From: Kingdonia uniflora
Lineage: Eukaryota; Streptophyta; Magnoliopsida; Ranunculales; Circaeasteraceae
Assembly (NCBI GenBank): GCA_014058105.1
Contig: JACGCM010000677.1
Coordinates: 1-64,000, forward strand
Direction of reading: 5' to 3'
Length of the DNA stretch: 64,000 nt
Shown: one piece after another, positions 12,116 through 22,667 of the stretch
How the letters are laid out: each line of letters starts with the position of its first letter
Numbering within the stretch: position 1 is the stretch's first letter
Translations under genes and position numbers: made by a program
The notes under the pieces: generated by a model
Seen by the model: only the letters and a program-made list of their open reading frames with translations
What the model was told of the DNA's origin: nothing
Databases searched by the model: none

Positions 12116-12330
12116 TAACAATGAATTTACAGGCTACTAGCTGCTATTCAGATAATTGTGGAGGATGCGAGGACACGTTATCTTTGCAAGGAAGAAGAGA
12201 TAGATGTATTCGAATTTGGAATAATTTTATTCACACGGCGTCATAAGAATAAAAAGTCTCGTCTAGGAAAAACTAGAAACATTAACAAAGCCCCATTTAT
12301 TGAAGCACGCTGTTTTAAGAAATTTACCTC

Positions 12331-12873
12331 AAGAAGTAAAAGTCATGTTACACCAAGGATAAGGCCTGCGACTCCAGCCAACCACCCCAATGGACTCCCC
12401 AAATAAAAGAGCTACAAGTATAGCAACTGTCAAAGGTTGTGAGTCAATTATTACCTTCATTCACCATAACATGTTTGATTCAGATTTTCATATGAATGTA
12501 ATGCAAATATTCTCCTTTATAAGTTATATATATATATATATATATATACAATGTAAATGCTAAAGGGCAACGAAAGTTATGAAGCGTACACTGCCCAAAC
12601 TGCAGATGTCCTCTGCAATATCCTTCCGCAAGAAACCCCCGTGAAGTGTAAATAATATTTAAAGTTGGCAAAATCGAATCAAATTAGTAGTAGTAGTATT
12701 TACCTGAAAGAAGGTAGCATCCACCAATCCGAAGAGAGCGATGGAAAACCATGCCTTATAACCAGAAGGAAACCTTCTTCCTTTCTAAGCAGCAAATGCA
12801 ATAAGCAGAAACCCGACATGAATAGGTTGAAATGACAAAACAAAGAAAGGATCATCCTTTGAAAACACCTCTG
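12331..12873 (-). pseudogene. Captured EamA/WAT1-related transporter exons
   Basis: The source gene encodes a multi-pass membrane transporter of the EamA (drug/metabolite transporter) superfamily, the chloroplast-predicted WAT1-related type. Minus-strand exon A (12704-about 12873) gives KDDPFFVLSF, HVGFLLIAFAA and, after a shift, SGYKAWFSIAL, and ends CTTTCAG|GTAAATAC, a normal donor. Exon B (about 12570-12650) gives GFLAEG and then LQRTSA and LGSV in shifted frames. Exon C (12331-12455) gives VIIDSQPLTVAIL, ALLFGESIGVVG and AGLILGV, ending LLLLE|GTAAAT. Introns are kept, so genomic DNA rather than mRNA was captured. Only a central part of the protein is represented, and stops and frameshifts disable it. 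It joins directly to the alpha-galactosidase exon at about 12873. Confidence 0.85.
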
Positions 12874-14592
12874 TTGCCACTTAAAAGCCAAGATCGCGGA
12901 ATTTTGCACTAATAGATGCCTTAGAGGATCCTCTATTCCACAGTATGACGGCCACTTTGTTGCCACTTAAAGGACCGGCCCAAACCTGCCATGAATTAAT
13001 TCAGGTAACGATGAAACTCATTTGAGATATTAAAAAAAATAGCATATGTTCTTTTACCTCTAGATCTCCAGTCTTGACCTTCTTCCCTTGAATACCAAGC
13101 TTATCTGTTTCATCAAGTTATCTTAATAAACATATCTACCTTGAAACAGCCAGGTACTGCTCCATTTAGGAAAAAAGAAAGTACTACGTATTTCATAATA
13201 TGGTTTATACCTTGATTAATAGCAATGACCTCTTTGTTGCTTAACAACGTGAATATATCTTTGTCCATGGATCGTACATCACACCCAAGAATTAAGGGAA
13301 ACTACCAATAACGTAATCAGAAATTCAAAAAAAAAAAAACACAAATTTGGTAGGAGACTGAGTCACATTGCCCAGTACTTTATATATCACCCAAATGCTG
13401 AAGTGAGAACGGTATTCTTCTATTGACACTCCTCTATTACCTACTTCAAGCATGTCGGGATCTAAATTGAACACATGAGACATCAGATTTTGTGACATGT
13501 TAGTTTTCTGGATTAAATTTGACTTACCCTTTTCTTGATTTTATGTAAAGTTCAAATTATTCATTTAAACTTACTTCTAAGATATACTTGCGATTACAAT
13601 GCTGCAAAAGATTTTAATATGTCTCACCGTTTTATCCACCATGACCAGCATATGATGCCAATGCTTCATTCAGATCGGCTTTGTTTGTCATACTATAAAC
13701 CAAAGTTGACTATTTACAATCATTAACAACTATGGCAACGGGTACTTTTATTTATTTATAATGAATTGATTTTATTACCTCTCCCAATTATCTTTGATAT
13801 CTTCAGTTGTTCTCCAACTATTTCCTAGACTTGGTGCCCAAGTTGTTGGGTCTTCAACACCCCTAAAGTAATAAAATAGGTCAATATGTTAATTTGTTCT
13901 ACAAAGATAGAGATAAGAAGAAGATGATAGGGCCTTGCACAGAGACTTTACGATACCGTTCACATAGAGAGAAGAATATAGGCCGTCCGGTACTGAGAAG
14001 AGCATTGCTCAGCTTAGAATATCTAACATTCAGGAACGAAATAGAAAACTATTTATTATATAGTGGTCAAGAGGTAATTATAGATATACTGCTAACTTAA
14101 CGGTTATATAATGCACTAAGGTACCTCTCATGGGGGCTCACTCCGTTAGCATGGCAATTATCATATTTCAAGTAATCAATTCCCTAGAACAAAAATGGCG
14201 AAAAAGATGTATATATCTATATAAGCTGGTGCTAAGATATTATTCAAACACAAAAACTGAAACTAGTGGCCATCCAAAAAATTTATCCTAGAACAGCTAA
14301 AATCAGATGCCCTTATTCTAGTGTAGAAGCTAAATCTACAAACTAGTTACTCGTACCCATGAAACAAAAATTGTGAGGTTCCTATAGTAAGTGCTTAGAG
14401 TTATTTAGTACCAAAGCGTTCATCTAAGAATCAGTGCAATTTTGCATAGACTTTTGATGCTTCCGAAAGTATACTACAACGAAGTGAAACGAACACATAT
14501 AAGGCATATTCTTGCGCCAAAAGTAGGTACCTGAAGCGTATGATGGAGGAAGGCTACCATTTGGAACTTGGTATCTTCATACATAATTTCTT
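12874..14592 (-). pseudogene. Captured alpha-galactosidase (GH27) exons
   Basis: GH27 alpha-galactosidases remove terminal alpha-galactose from oligosaccharides and cell-wall polymers. Reading the minus strand from right to left, exon-sized pieces appear in family order: QVPNGSL at about 14550, IDYLKYDNC with the KYD nucleophile Asp at about 14125-14170, and [10 protein letters not shown] and [11 protein letters not shown] at 13790-13865. Next come DLNEALASYAG at about 13610-13680, [12 protein letters not shown] at about 13430-13460, LGCDVRSMD and [11 protein letters not shown] at 13215-13310, DKLGIQGKKVKTGDLE at 13070-13120, and [19 protein letters not shown] at 12920-12985. Intervening sequence behaves as introns. 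A more doubtful exon lies at 14700-14830. The last exon runs into EamA coding at about 12873, making a two-gene chimera. Stops and lost splice sites make expression of a working enzyme unlikely. Confidence 0.88.
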
Positions 14593-16155
14593 AGTGCTCG
14601 TTTAGCCTGTGACCAAAGAACAAGAATGAAAGATTTATGTCCAAAAAAGCTTCATTAGAAAAATCTTTAGTTTCAAGAAAAAAGTTGGTTACCTTAGCCA
14701 AGTCAGGCTTATAAAGAGCTTGACACCTTGATTTGCATTCTCAGGAAGTACCATGGAGTTTAATTCATCTGCGAAAACCCAACAATGGCTTTCCATAGAT
14801 GCCAGTTTCCCATTGATGTCAAAAGCACATCTTGACTTGGAATTATATTTGTTGACTAGTTAAGGAATAAGATATCATATCTCAAGCTGACTTTTTACTA
14901 GATGCATGAATACATAAAGGTAGCAAAGCTGCCATTTACCTAGATATCCTCAAGGTTTTGGAGCTGTGTTAGTTAAATCTCTACTCTATCGCATAAAAGA
15001 GAATATTCCAAGTGAGAAAATGTAAGAAATATGAAACATAGTTGAAGAACAAAAAAAAATAGGTAGGGGAGATAAATACATTACAAGGCTCAATATCTAT
15101 AGTCAATGCTATTATAGCAAGGCCGATGTGAGCTGCTTACATAAAGCCATGGTCCACTTACCAAATTGAGCAAAAATTTCCCTTCTTTGAAAAAATAGCC
15201 TTACAGTGAATGGGTACATAATTCTGGAGTAAATCATCATTCTAGATCCCGCTCAAACAAATAGTCTAAGTTAGAATGATGTCAAGTTTGATAACTCATA
15301 AGTACTTACTGATAATAAAAAGTACTTATTATGAAGAAGCTGTATAAGGCCTAAAAGTCTTGTATAAACTGGAAGTATCGCCACCTTTACAATTTTAGGT
15401 TATGGTAAGCATGATGCTACTCTTTAGATCATCTACTAAATAAATAGGAAACTTAGAAAATAAGCAGAAGTTTGCAGAAATTGTTGGGATAGTTTTTATA
15501 CCATGGACTGCACACTGTCAATCCCTAAGCCTAATTTAATATTTGGAATCTACAAATATACTTATGTAGGAAGAGAAGAAAATCATCAGAAATAAGTAGT
15601 AAATATAGTTTCAAAATTATTTAAGAAACTTCATTGCGGTAACAATCAACCTATAGACAAAGAGCTCAACCTTAATGCTTCCATAAGGGTGCAATTTCTT
15701 TAATGGTTATATATATCTTTGAATCACCTCATCCCCCTATTACTTTTCATTGATCTTGTCAAGCTTTGTTACTTTTAATCGATGCACTAACACCTAAATA
15801 TCATTTCTCCAACCTCAAAGCCCTTTTCTTCAGTAATGCATAAGTTTTCATGTATCAACAACTAAAGTTCTTAAATCATGATCCTACTTAAACAACCAAC
15901 ATCTTACCTACAATACATGATAGAAGAACAAACCTGAACTAATTATGAATTTTTGGACAACCGATTACTTCTTTACCTTTAGATAAACATAACCCATAGT
16001 ATAGATGGTACAAATCCTCTGAAGATTACAAGTGAGCCCCGAACCTATAAACCCCAAAAGTAACAAAATTCAATTTACACAAAAATTTGTATCACAAAAT
16101 TCACAATCAAACAAAATTAAGAACTTCAGAGATAAGATTTAAAGAGGGAACTCAC

Positions 16156-16300
16156 CAAGCCAAATAGGGCTTTTCTTATATAATCAGCCATGAATCAAAC
16201 TCTCCGATCTGTGAGTTTTTCTCACAAAAAATTTCATCTTCCCTAGTTGCTTTATGGGAATTTCAACTCCACACACACACACTCTCTCTCTCTCTCTCGC
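16156..16300 (-). other. Possible 5' leader and first exon inside the CACTA element
   Basis: On the minus strand, downstream of a GA/TC tract, ATG at 16191 opens a 12-codon exon (MADYIRKALFGL) that ends at a good donor, TTG|GTGAGTTCC. It lies upstream of the alpha-galactosidase exons and in the same orientation, so it could be the first exon of a chimeric transcript or part of a third captured gene. I do not recognise the peptide. Confidence 0.3.
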
Positions 16301-16316
16301 TCGCTCTCTCTCTTTG
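16263..16316. repeat. CA/CT microsatellite
   Basis: A short CACACACACA run is followed by a CT run with CG interruptions. Similar simple repeats in this window are (TA)n at 12525-12548, 17203-17226 and 17559-17583, and CT-rich tracts at 16590-16655 and 17065-17100. Confidence 0.8.
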
Positions 16317-16586
16317 TCGTGAGTAACTGAAACGAAATCGTTACAGTATCATCTCTAGCTTCGCTTCAATCCCTAATTTTAAAAATATGGTGAAAAGTTC
16401 TGAAACGCGATAAACCTAAGAAATTGGAAAGGGTAATCTTGGGTAAGCTTAAAAAAGAATAAGTGTACTGGAGTTAAAACTTAAAACGACGGGACGCATT
16501 AAAAAGCAAAGGCACTATAGTCGTTTGTTAGCGACATGGTACTTAGTCGATTTCATAAGTCGTAATTTCTTATTTTTGTTGTAGTG

Positions 16587-18243
16587 TTATCTCTCTCTTT
16601 CTCTATCTCTTTTTATTTTTTCTCTCTCTCTCTCTTTCTATCTCTCTCTCTTGGCACATTTTTTCTCTATAAAGCTGTCACGATGATTATATGACTTTCA
16701 TCATTTCGATGATGTTTTAAAAATGTTTAACAGTCTCTAATTGTTAATATTTCTATTGATAGCCTCCATGTACAATTAATATCGTGTTATGTGTTTATTG
16801 CCAAGATCAAAAGTGCAACTTGATTTCTTATACTTTCCCCAGTTGTTCAAAATGCAATTATGTATCTCATGTTGAGTTAAGTTGTAGGACATGGCAAACT
16901 TTCAAAGGAAAATATGTGATGTTCTTATTTTGAGGGCCTATTTTTCTATTCAAATTGAGAAAAATTTGTTAGTATTTTAAAATTGAACTAGGGCGAGCTT
17001 CTAAGATTTTGTAGTATACTTAAAATTACTCCTAAGCTTTCATCTTGACTATTTCCTTCTCATCCCGACTCTCTCTTTCTCTCTCTCTCACTTTCTCTTT
17101 CCCAAAGCCAGCACTCCATCTCTACATCTCAAAAATACCTCTTTCTTTGGTTTCTTTCTTAAATATCAAATCTTCCCTCTCTAAAGGTACTCCTCTCTCT
17201 CTATTATATATATATATATATATATTGACAAAAACCTAGGTTTTTAATTACTAGATTGGATAAGAGTAGTGAACTTAGGGCTTTAATTTTTCTATAGTTG
17301 ATTGTTGATATGATCTTATGAATCAAGCAGTTTTGAAAATCCTACTGAATCCATGCTTATGAACCAGGCACTGAAGTCATTGTTTGGATACGGTCTTACT
17401 TAAATAAACCCCAATTCAAGCATGTATGAGTTGAGGATGCAATAAGATGGAATCTTCCCTTCATGATTACGAGCATTTCAGAAGCGATTCAGTTTGTTAC
17501 GAAGTATCATCTTTATAAATTGAAGGCTGCTATTGTTTTGGGCGTTGTGTGATTATGGGAGTTGTATATATATATATATATATCTTCTTTATATCATAGA
17601 TCCATTGTTTAATGGTTTTAATTTAATTATGTAGTTTTTCTTTTATGTTATTAAAATGTTGATTAAGGGTTGGAGTTTCATAGGGGATTCAACCAAACAT
17701 CGGAGTGGTTGTATTAGAATATTATGTATGAATAATGCATTAAAAGATTATGTATGAATAATGCATTAGAAGGTCGATGACAATTACACCTTCCCTTCAG
17801 TCACTGGATTCTGTCTTTGCTAATTAATAACGTCGCTAATCAATCCTGACTAAAAAATGCTATTATTCTGATTACTAATGAGTATTGATCATAAAGTTGC
17901 TTAAATATTATGGATTGAATTACAAAATGTGTGCGAAATCCCAAAATCGTATATATTGTTTTTAAACTATTTTGCAACATCTTTTTCCCTGTCATTTACA
18001 TTTTCATTGGGATTTCTTTTCTCCATGTAACTTTAAATTATTTGTATACCCAAGATTATCTACAGATTTGGGAATGTTAGTTATGTAAGACTTTTGCACT
18101 TTGTCTTACGTCTTATGACTTTGCAAGTTTATTTATGATGTACGGTTTATATTGTTTTCTTTCCCATTTTGCCATTGGATCTTTGGTTTCTGAGATTTTT
18201 CATGATTTGGGGGATTTGTTGTTTGGGCTTTTGAGTTCTTCAG
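16587..18243. other. Flank without a recognised gene
   Basis: It starts with the TTA duplication and a CT-rich tract. It contains two TA microsatellites and a ~27-base tandem duplication (ATTATGTATGAATAATGCATTA, about 17718-17770). I recognise no coding sequence. Its right part ends in TTGAGTTCTTCAG, an intron acceptor preceding the H2A exon, so some of it may be H2A intron. Confidence 0.4.
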
Positions 18244-18443
18244 GAACGCATTGTGGGGTAACACCAAGAAGTGGGTGGTGCATGGTACTAAGGCACATTC
18301 ATTTGGCCGTAAGAAACGATGAGGAATTAAACAAGTTGCTTCGGTCATTGGCGATTGCTATTGGTAGAGTTATGGCTAACATTCACAATCTGTTGTGGTT
18401 GAAGAATGGTGTTGGTTCGTCCAAGGCTGCTAATGCTTGTTAG
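18244..18443 (+). pseudogene. Histone H2A exon 2 pseudogene, copy 1
   Basis: Plant H2A genes often have one intron just before the NAARDNKK segment. Here an acceptor (TTCTTCAG) at 18243 is followed by [12 protein letters not shown]. After a frameshift come [18 protein letters not shown], then [15 protein letters not shown] and a GSSKA tail to a stop at 18443. This covers roughly the last half of H2A (alpha-3 through C-terminus). IANGG-VMP has changed to IAIGR-VMA. Exon 1 (the N-terminal half of the histone fold) was not found upstream. Confidence 0.85.
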
Positions 18444-19207
18444 ATAATACATGAAACTTTTTTAAATGTGTTTATTGGGAATCTATATAAAAGTATACAT
18501 TTTTCCCTTCTTCATGATAAATTTTTTATGTTTATAAAGAAAAGTCTCAAGGGTTTATTTTGTAAAAGTTGAAAGATGTTTCTGGTATTCAGTTTTTTAA
18601 TATCTTTTAAGTAATTCAACAAGATATTACTTCCTACATGTGAATTCCGGTAATTATTAGGCAATATTGTGCTAAACCCTTGATGGCATTCAGACTAAAC
18701 ATAGATAAAACACTACAAAATAAACACAAATCTATGTTTTAAAATAGTTAGTACAGTCTCAAGTTAATTCCATGAGATCATGTAATGTCGTACTAGGTAA
18801 AATTGATGGCATTGAAGGCACGTTAATATAGTCACCGTGGCCTGGCCTTTATGTCCACCAGTATTTGTAACTATGATATATTTGAATTAAATTTTAGCGT
18901 TAATGGACACATTTGGTAGCGCCGAAGGTGCGTCAGTGTAATCATCGTGGTGAGCCACGGGGAGTACTAGGATTAAAATATTATAACCAAGGGCTTTTTA
19001 ATCTGGTCTTATCTAGGATTAATCTCAAGAAAAAACATTTTTACGACCCGATTAATTCAAGTATAATCCCTCTGATCTTTTACTTGAAGAAAACACAAAT
19101 TTCATGAAAAAATCTATGAATAATTAAGGATTAATCTAGAGAAATCTTCGTTTTAGTCTCAAGATTAATCCATACTGAATACTTTAGCCAAATCTCATTA
19201 AAGGGCC
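18444..19207. other. Flank with a diverged direct repeat pair
   Basis: The first ~90 bases continue the H2A 3' untranslated homology shared with copy 2. Two similar ~45-base blocks lie at about 18800-18845 and 18910-18955 (GAAGGCACGTTAATATAGTC versus GAAGGTGCGTCAGTGTAATC, both followed by a CGTGG). No gene is recognised. Confidence 0.4.
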
Positions 19208-20402
19208 TTTTAATCGAGATCTATGTATTAATCGCCCATTTTGAAAAGAGATTAATCAGAGATTAATCGGTAAAGATCGAATATTATTCGTTTATTTTTC
19301 TTTTATGTTTGCTTGAATTAAAAGTAAGATTAATCGCATTTAGTCTAGTTCAATCGTATAATTATTCTTTAATTAATTATAGGTTAATGCAAAAAATAAT
19401 AAATTGATAGTATTTTTTCATATTTTAAAGAAAAAAATATTTATTTGGATCTTTAATTTTTTGTATATACTTAACATACTTATTACGATTAAAATTATTT
19501 CTTACACAAGTTGAAAAGTTAATAATAATTCGAGTTTTTTCCTTGTTCATAAATATTTATCCTTTCTTGATCTTCAACATGAATATTTGCCATCTAGATT
19601 AAAAAAAAACTTGATCTCGTCTAGATGCTTCAAAAATCCTATTTAATTTTGATTAATTGGGTTTAAATTGAGATTAAATCTATTATTGGATCATAAAGCC
19701 TTAAGTAAAAATAAGGATAATTTGAAATTTCGTATGTTATGGGTCATGTCCCTTCTACCATAGCAACGGCGAACAATATGACTAACATGGATTCCTATTT
19801 GGATCTTCAAACCCATATGCCCAAACATGTAAATATGGTTATGCGCACTGTTCAGAGTATGGGTATCTGCCTGGGCAGGCATATGATGCTTTTCGCCCTA
19901 TAATATTTGAGCGATTGCAATGAAAAATATTATATTAGTATTGGGTTGTCCACCACTCAGAATTCTTTAGTACATTTTGTAGATAGTGTAGGAGGAATAC
20001 ATACATTAATGTGAGCATATATACGAGAGGATAAACATGACAAAGATCAATAAATTGCTCATATTAAAAATCAAGAGAGGGCAAATATTCAAGAATAAAG
20101 AATGTACTCGAATTATTATTAACTTTTCAACTTTTGAAACAAATAATTTTGGTTGTAATATAGATATTTTAAGTCTATTATTTTTAATATTTTCTTTTAA
20201 AGATCATCCACATATTAGCAATTTATTGTTTTTCATTAACGTACAATTAATTTAAAATTAATTACGATTAAACTCGACTAAATGTGATTACTCTTACTTT
20301 TAATTCAAGCAAAAATGAAGAAACAATAAGCCATAATCTCCGATTAATTTTTTATTAATTTTTTTTAAATGGGAGATTAATACCTAGATCTCGATTAAAA
20401 AA
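19208..20402. repeat. Long imperfect inverted repeat (hairpin), ~390-base arms
   Basis: The left arm (19208 to about 19600) matches the reverse complement of the right arm (about 20035 to 20402). Shared blocks are TTAATCGAGATCTA at the tips, TTTGCTTGAATTAAAAGTAAGA, CATTTAGTC, and AGTTGAAAAGTTAATAATAATTCGAGT. Loop length is about 430 bases. The arms are AT-rich and diverged by substitutions and gaps. It could be a foldback or MITE-like element or an inverted duplication. No clear target duplication was found, and no coding was seen in the loop. Confidence 0.75.
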
Positions 20403-21119
20403 AATGTTAATTAAAATAGGAGGTGCCACTCTTACCTTAAAGCAACTTAGGTTCCCGCCAAATGTCCCCCAGAAAATGATGTCTCATAAATATTATTGTT
20501 GTTAGGATTGGTATAAGAGAATAATTATAAATATTGTTCCTTTAACAACTGAAGAGCCTAAGCGTGAATGTTTTGCAAATTAATTATGCTTGGAGGTCTC
20601 TAGATCAATTCTCCATTGTAATGATTTCATTTCTTTTATTTTTTATTTATAAATATGAGGCGTCTCCTAAACCATAAGAAATATATTTATGGAAAATTAC
20701 CCGCATTAACTGTAAAAGACATTTTTATCCCGCCTAATGCCGCCCCCAAATGTCTAAGGACCGTGGTCCTAGAGAAAAGTATCCTTAGGATCTTATATTT
20801 TGAGGTGCTAGGCTTGATATAACAGATATGGGAATAAACTTCTCAACAAATATAGACATATAATAAAGAATAACCAACCTGTGAAAAACACCACATAAAC
20901 ATGGAGTTAAAAGCAACCAAATAAAAGCCACTTTTTGAAAGGAAGCTTCCGTAAGTTAGGCACTTTTTCAAAAGGTGTAAATGGTTTTTGAATCATTTTG
21001 GATTGATTTAGTAATTTCTTTTCATATGGACTAAAAATTTGCACTATACATAAGTGGAAAACCACGCATTTGGTAAATGGTAAGGCCATATAATTAAAAG
21101 AAGAAGAAAAAAAAAAGAG

Positions 21120-21809
21120 GTGAATAAGCTTTGTTACTTCCAGCTTTTTCTCTTCGTTATTTTTGTATTTTCAGGTATGTCTATTGTCTTTGTTTCACCT
21201 AGGCACCATTTTTATGCGTTTATAATACCGACTAGGTTAGGCCCTGAATTCTTAACATTTTTAATAGGGTCCTTTGCAAATAATTATCAGTTTTTTGGCA
21301 GGCTAGTTGTGATATAGATACTTAATAATTCCAACAAAAATTGATACATCTTGATTATTTGATTGTTTAAAATTAGTATATCTTTTTTGATTAAATGAAT
21401 ACGGAGCACAAAAACATTTTGTATTTACAAAATATTTACTTATGATTTGTCATGGTTTATTTACAGCTGCTACGATAGGGCATGAGATGAATAGGGCAAT
21501 TGTGCCTCATGAAAAGTTAGAGGGAAACCACATCCAGAAGAATGTACAACGATATTGAAATGTAAAACATTTTCCTGCATTAACTAATGCAACCAATATT
21601 ATCCTCGCATGGGAGTAGGTTCACTTTGCGTGATGATGGATAATGATTTCAAATGTGTTTGTTGACTCCCTTCAGGCCAACAATATCCTATGTCATGTGA
21701 AGATGTTAATTGCAATGAGAAATGCAAATGCATTTGGAATGGTGCTGCACATTGTCTTAATAATCAGTGTATTTGCACTTCCCTAATAATTTTTTTTACA
21801 AATGTGTAG
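21120..21809 (+). CDS. Defensin-like cysteine-rich secreted peptide, two exons, GTG in place of ATG
   Basis: Exon 1 (21120-21174) encodes 18 residues forming a hydrophobic signal peptide (NKLCYFQLFLFVIFVFS) and ends TCAG|GTATGT. A 501-base intron ends CCCTTCAG at 21675. Exon 2 (21676-21809) keeps the frame and adds a cysteine-rich domain with spacing C-x4-C-x3-C-x-C-x7-C-x4-C-x-C before a TAG, giving 62 residues in all. The signal exon joined by a phase-1 intron to a C-x3-C ... C-x-C domain is the usual design of plant defensin-like (DEFL) genes, whose products act in defence or in pollen-pistil and other cell signalling. The codon at the expected start is GTG and there is no in-frame ATG upstream, so the gene may have lost its start recently. 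The odd number of mature cysteines (seven) may also reflect decay. An alternative acceptor at 21467 would give a different, non-cysteine exon. Confidence 0.55.
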
Positions 21810-22444
21810 ATCAGTAGATGGCACTAATGATAGATGTTAGTCGATAATAAGAATCTATGTTGATTCATTTTTTTTATAGAAGAGTAATCTTCTTACAATG
21901 TTTTTCATATGTAGTCATTTTCCTTTTTGTGCTTTTGTTCTATTAATTGTAGGCCAAGACTAACTTTGGTGTGGAGTATGGGATTTGGGCACAAAAACTT
22001 CAGAACTAGTAGAGGTTGATTCCATCCACCATGTTACTGAGATCGGATTCTTTTAAAAAGTAATCGGATTCAATAACTTTGAATGTAGGTATAATCTTTC
22101 CTCAATAAGGAATATCGCCAAAATATCTACTTAGATTATCACTATCTACTTTTCACAGAACTTTTTGATATTTGTCATCAGTAAATCTTTAAAATTTGCA
22201 CCGTTATACTAGTGTACATAGATGCCTTACATCAATCTTTAGTGGGTGCTAAGATTGCTTTAATAGTGACGGAATTGTACAAGCCTTCTTGCTTCCCTTC
22301 ATCCTCATTGTTCTTTTCAAGTTTGTTTATTCATTTTCCTTGGAATTACACACATTTCTTTTAGCTAGCCTTCTTTCTTGCCTTTCGACTATCATGCACA
22401 ACTGACGAGTATGAATTGGATTTTTTACTTAAAATGATGCACTA
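21810..22444. other. Flank without a recognised gene
   Basis: AT-rich DNA between the defensin-like gene and the second H2A piece. No motif, repeat or splice-bounded open frame was recognised. Confidence 0.4.
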
Positions 22445-22611
22445 CTAGTATTAAGGCACATTCAATTGGTGGTGAGAAACGATTAGGAAGTGAGCAAGTT
22501 TCTTGGGACTTTACCTATTGCTAATGGTAGAGTTATGGCTAACATTAACAATTTGTTATGGTTGAAGAACGGTGTTACTTCGTCTAAGCTGCTAATGCCT
22601 GCGAAGGTTAG
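22445..22611 (+). pseudogene. Histone H2A exon 2 pseudogene, copy 2
   Basis: This is a second, more truncated copy of the H2A C-terminal half: LRHIQLVVRND, then a stop, [29 protein letters not shown] and SSK, ending with a stop at 22611. Homology to copy 1 continues through the 3' untranslated region (ATACATTAAACTTTTCTAAATGTGTTT..., CTATATAAAAGTGTAC) up to 22667, where the G1 LTR begins. Each copy preserves different H2A residues (IANGR here, DEELNKLL in copy 1), so neither is the direct parent of the other. Confidence 0.8.
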
Positions 22612-22667
22612 ATAATACATTAAACTTTTCTAAATGTGTTTCATGGGAATCTATATAAAAGTGTACT

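Larger units (their letters stand above)
9788..16586. mobile_element. Non-autonomous CACTA (En/Spm) element carrying host gene pieces
   Basis: The element begins CACTACAAAAAAATGG and ends with the reverse complement of CACTACAACAAAAAT, flanked by the 3-base duplication TTA (9785-9787 and 16587-16589). Length is 6799 bases. Both subterminal zones carry clustered CGTCG/CGACG motifs, the usual transposase-binding layout of CACTA elements. I found no TNPA/TNPD or other transposase coding. The interior contains minus-strand exons and introns of an alpha-galactosidase and an EamA transporter, plus a plus-strand RNase H scrap, so it behaves like a gene-carrying (Pack-type) CACTA. Confidence 0.88.

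Noticed and set aside
12158..12406. 82-residue plus-strand frame in the CACTA element
   Set aside because: It overlaps captured EamA exon C on the other strand and has no recognisable domain.
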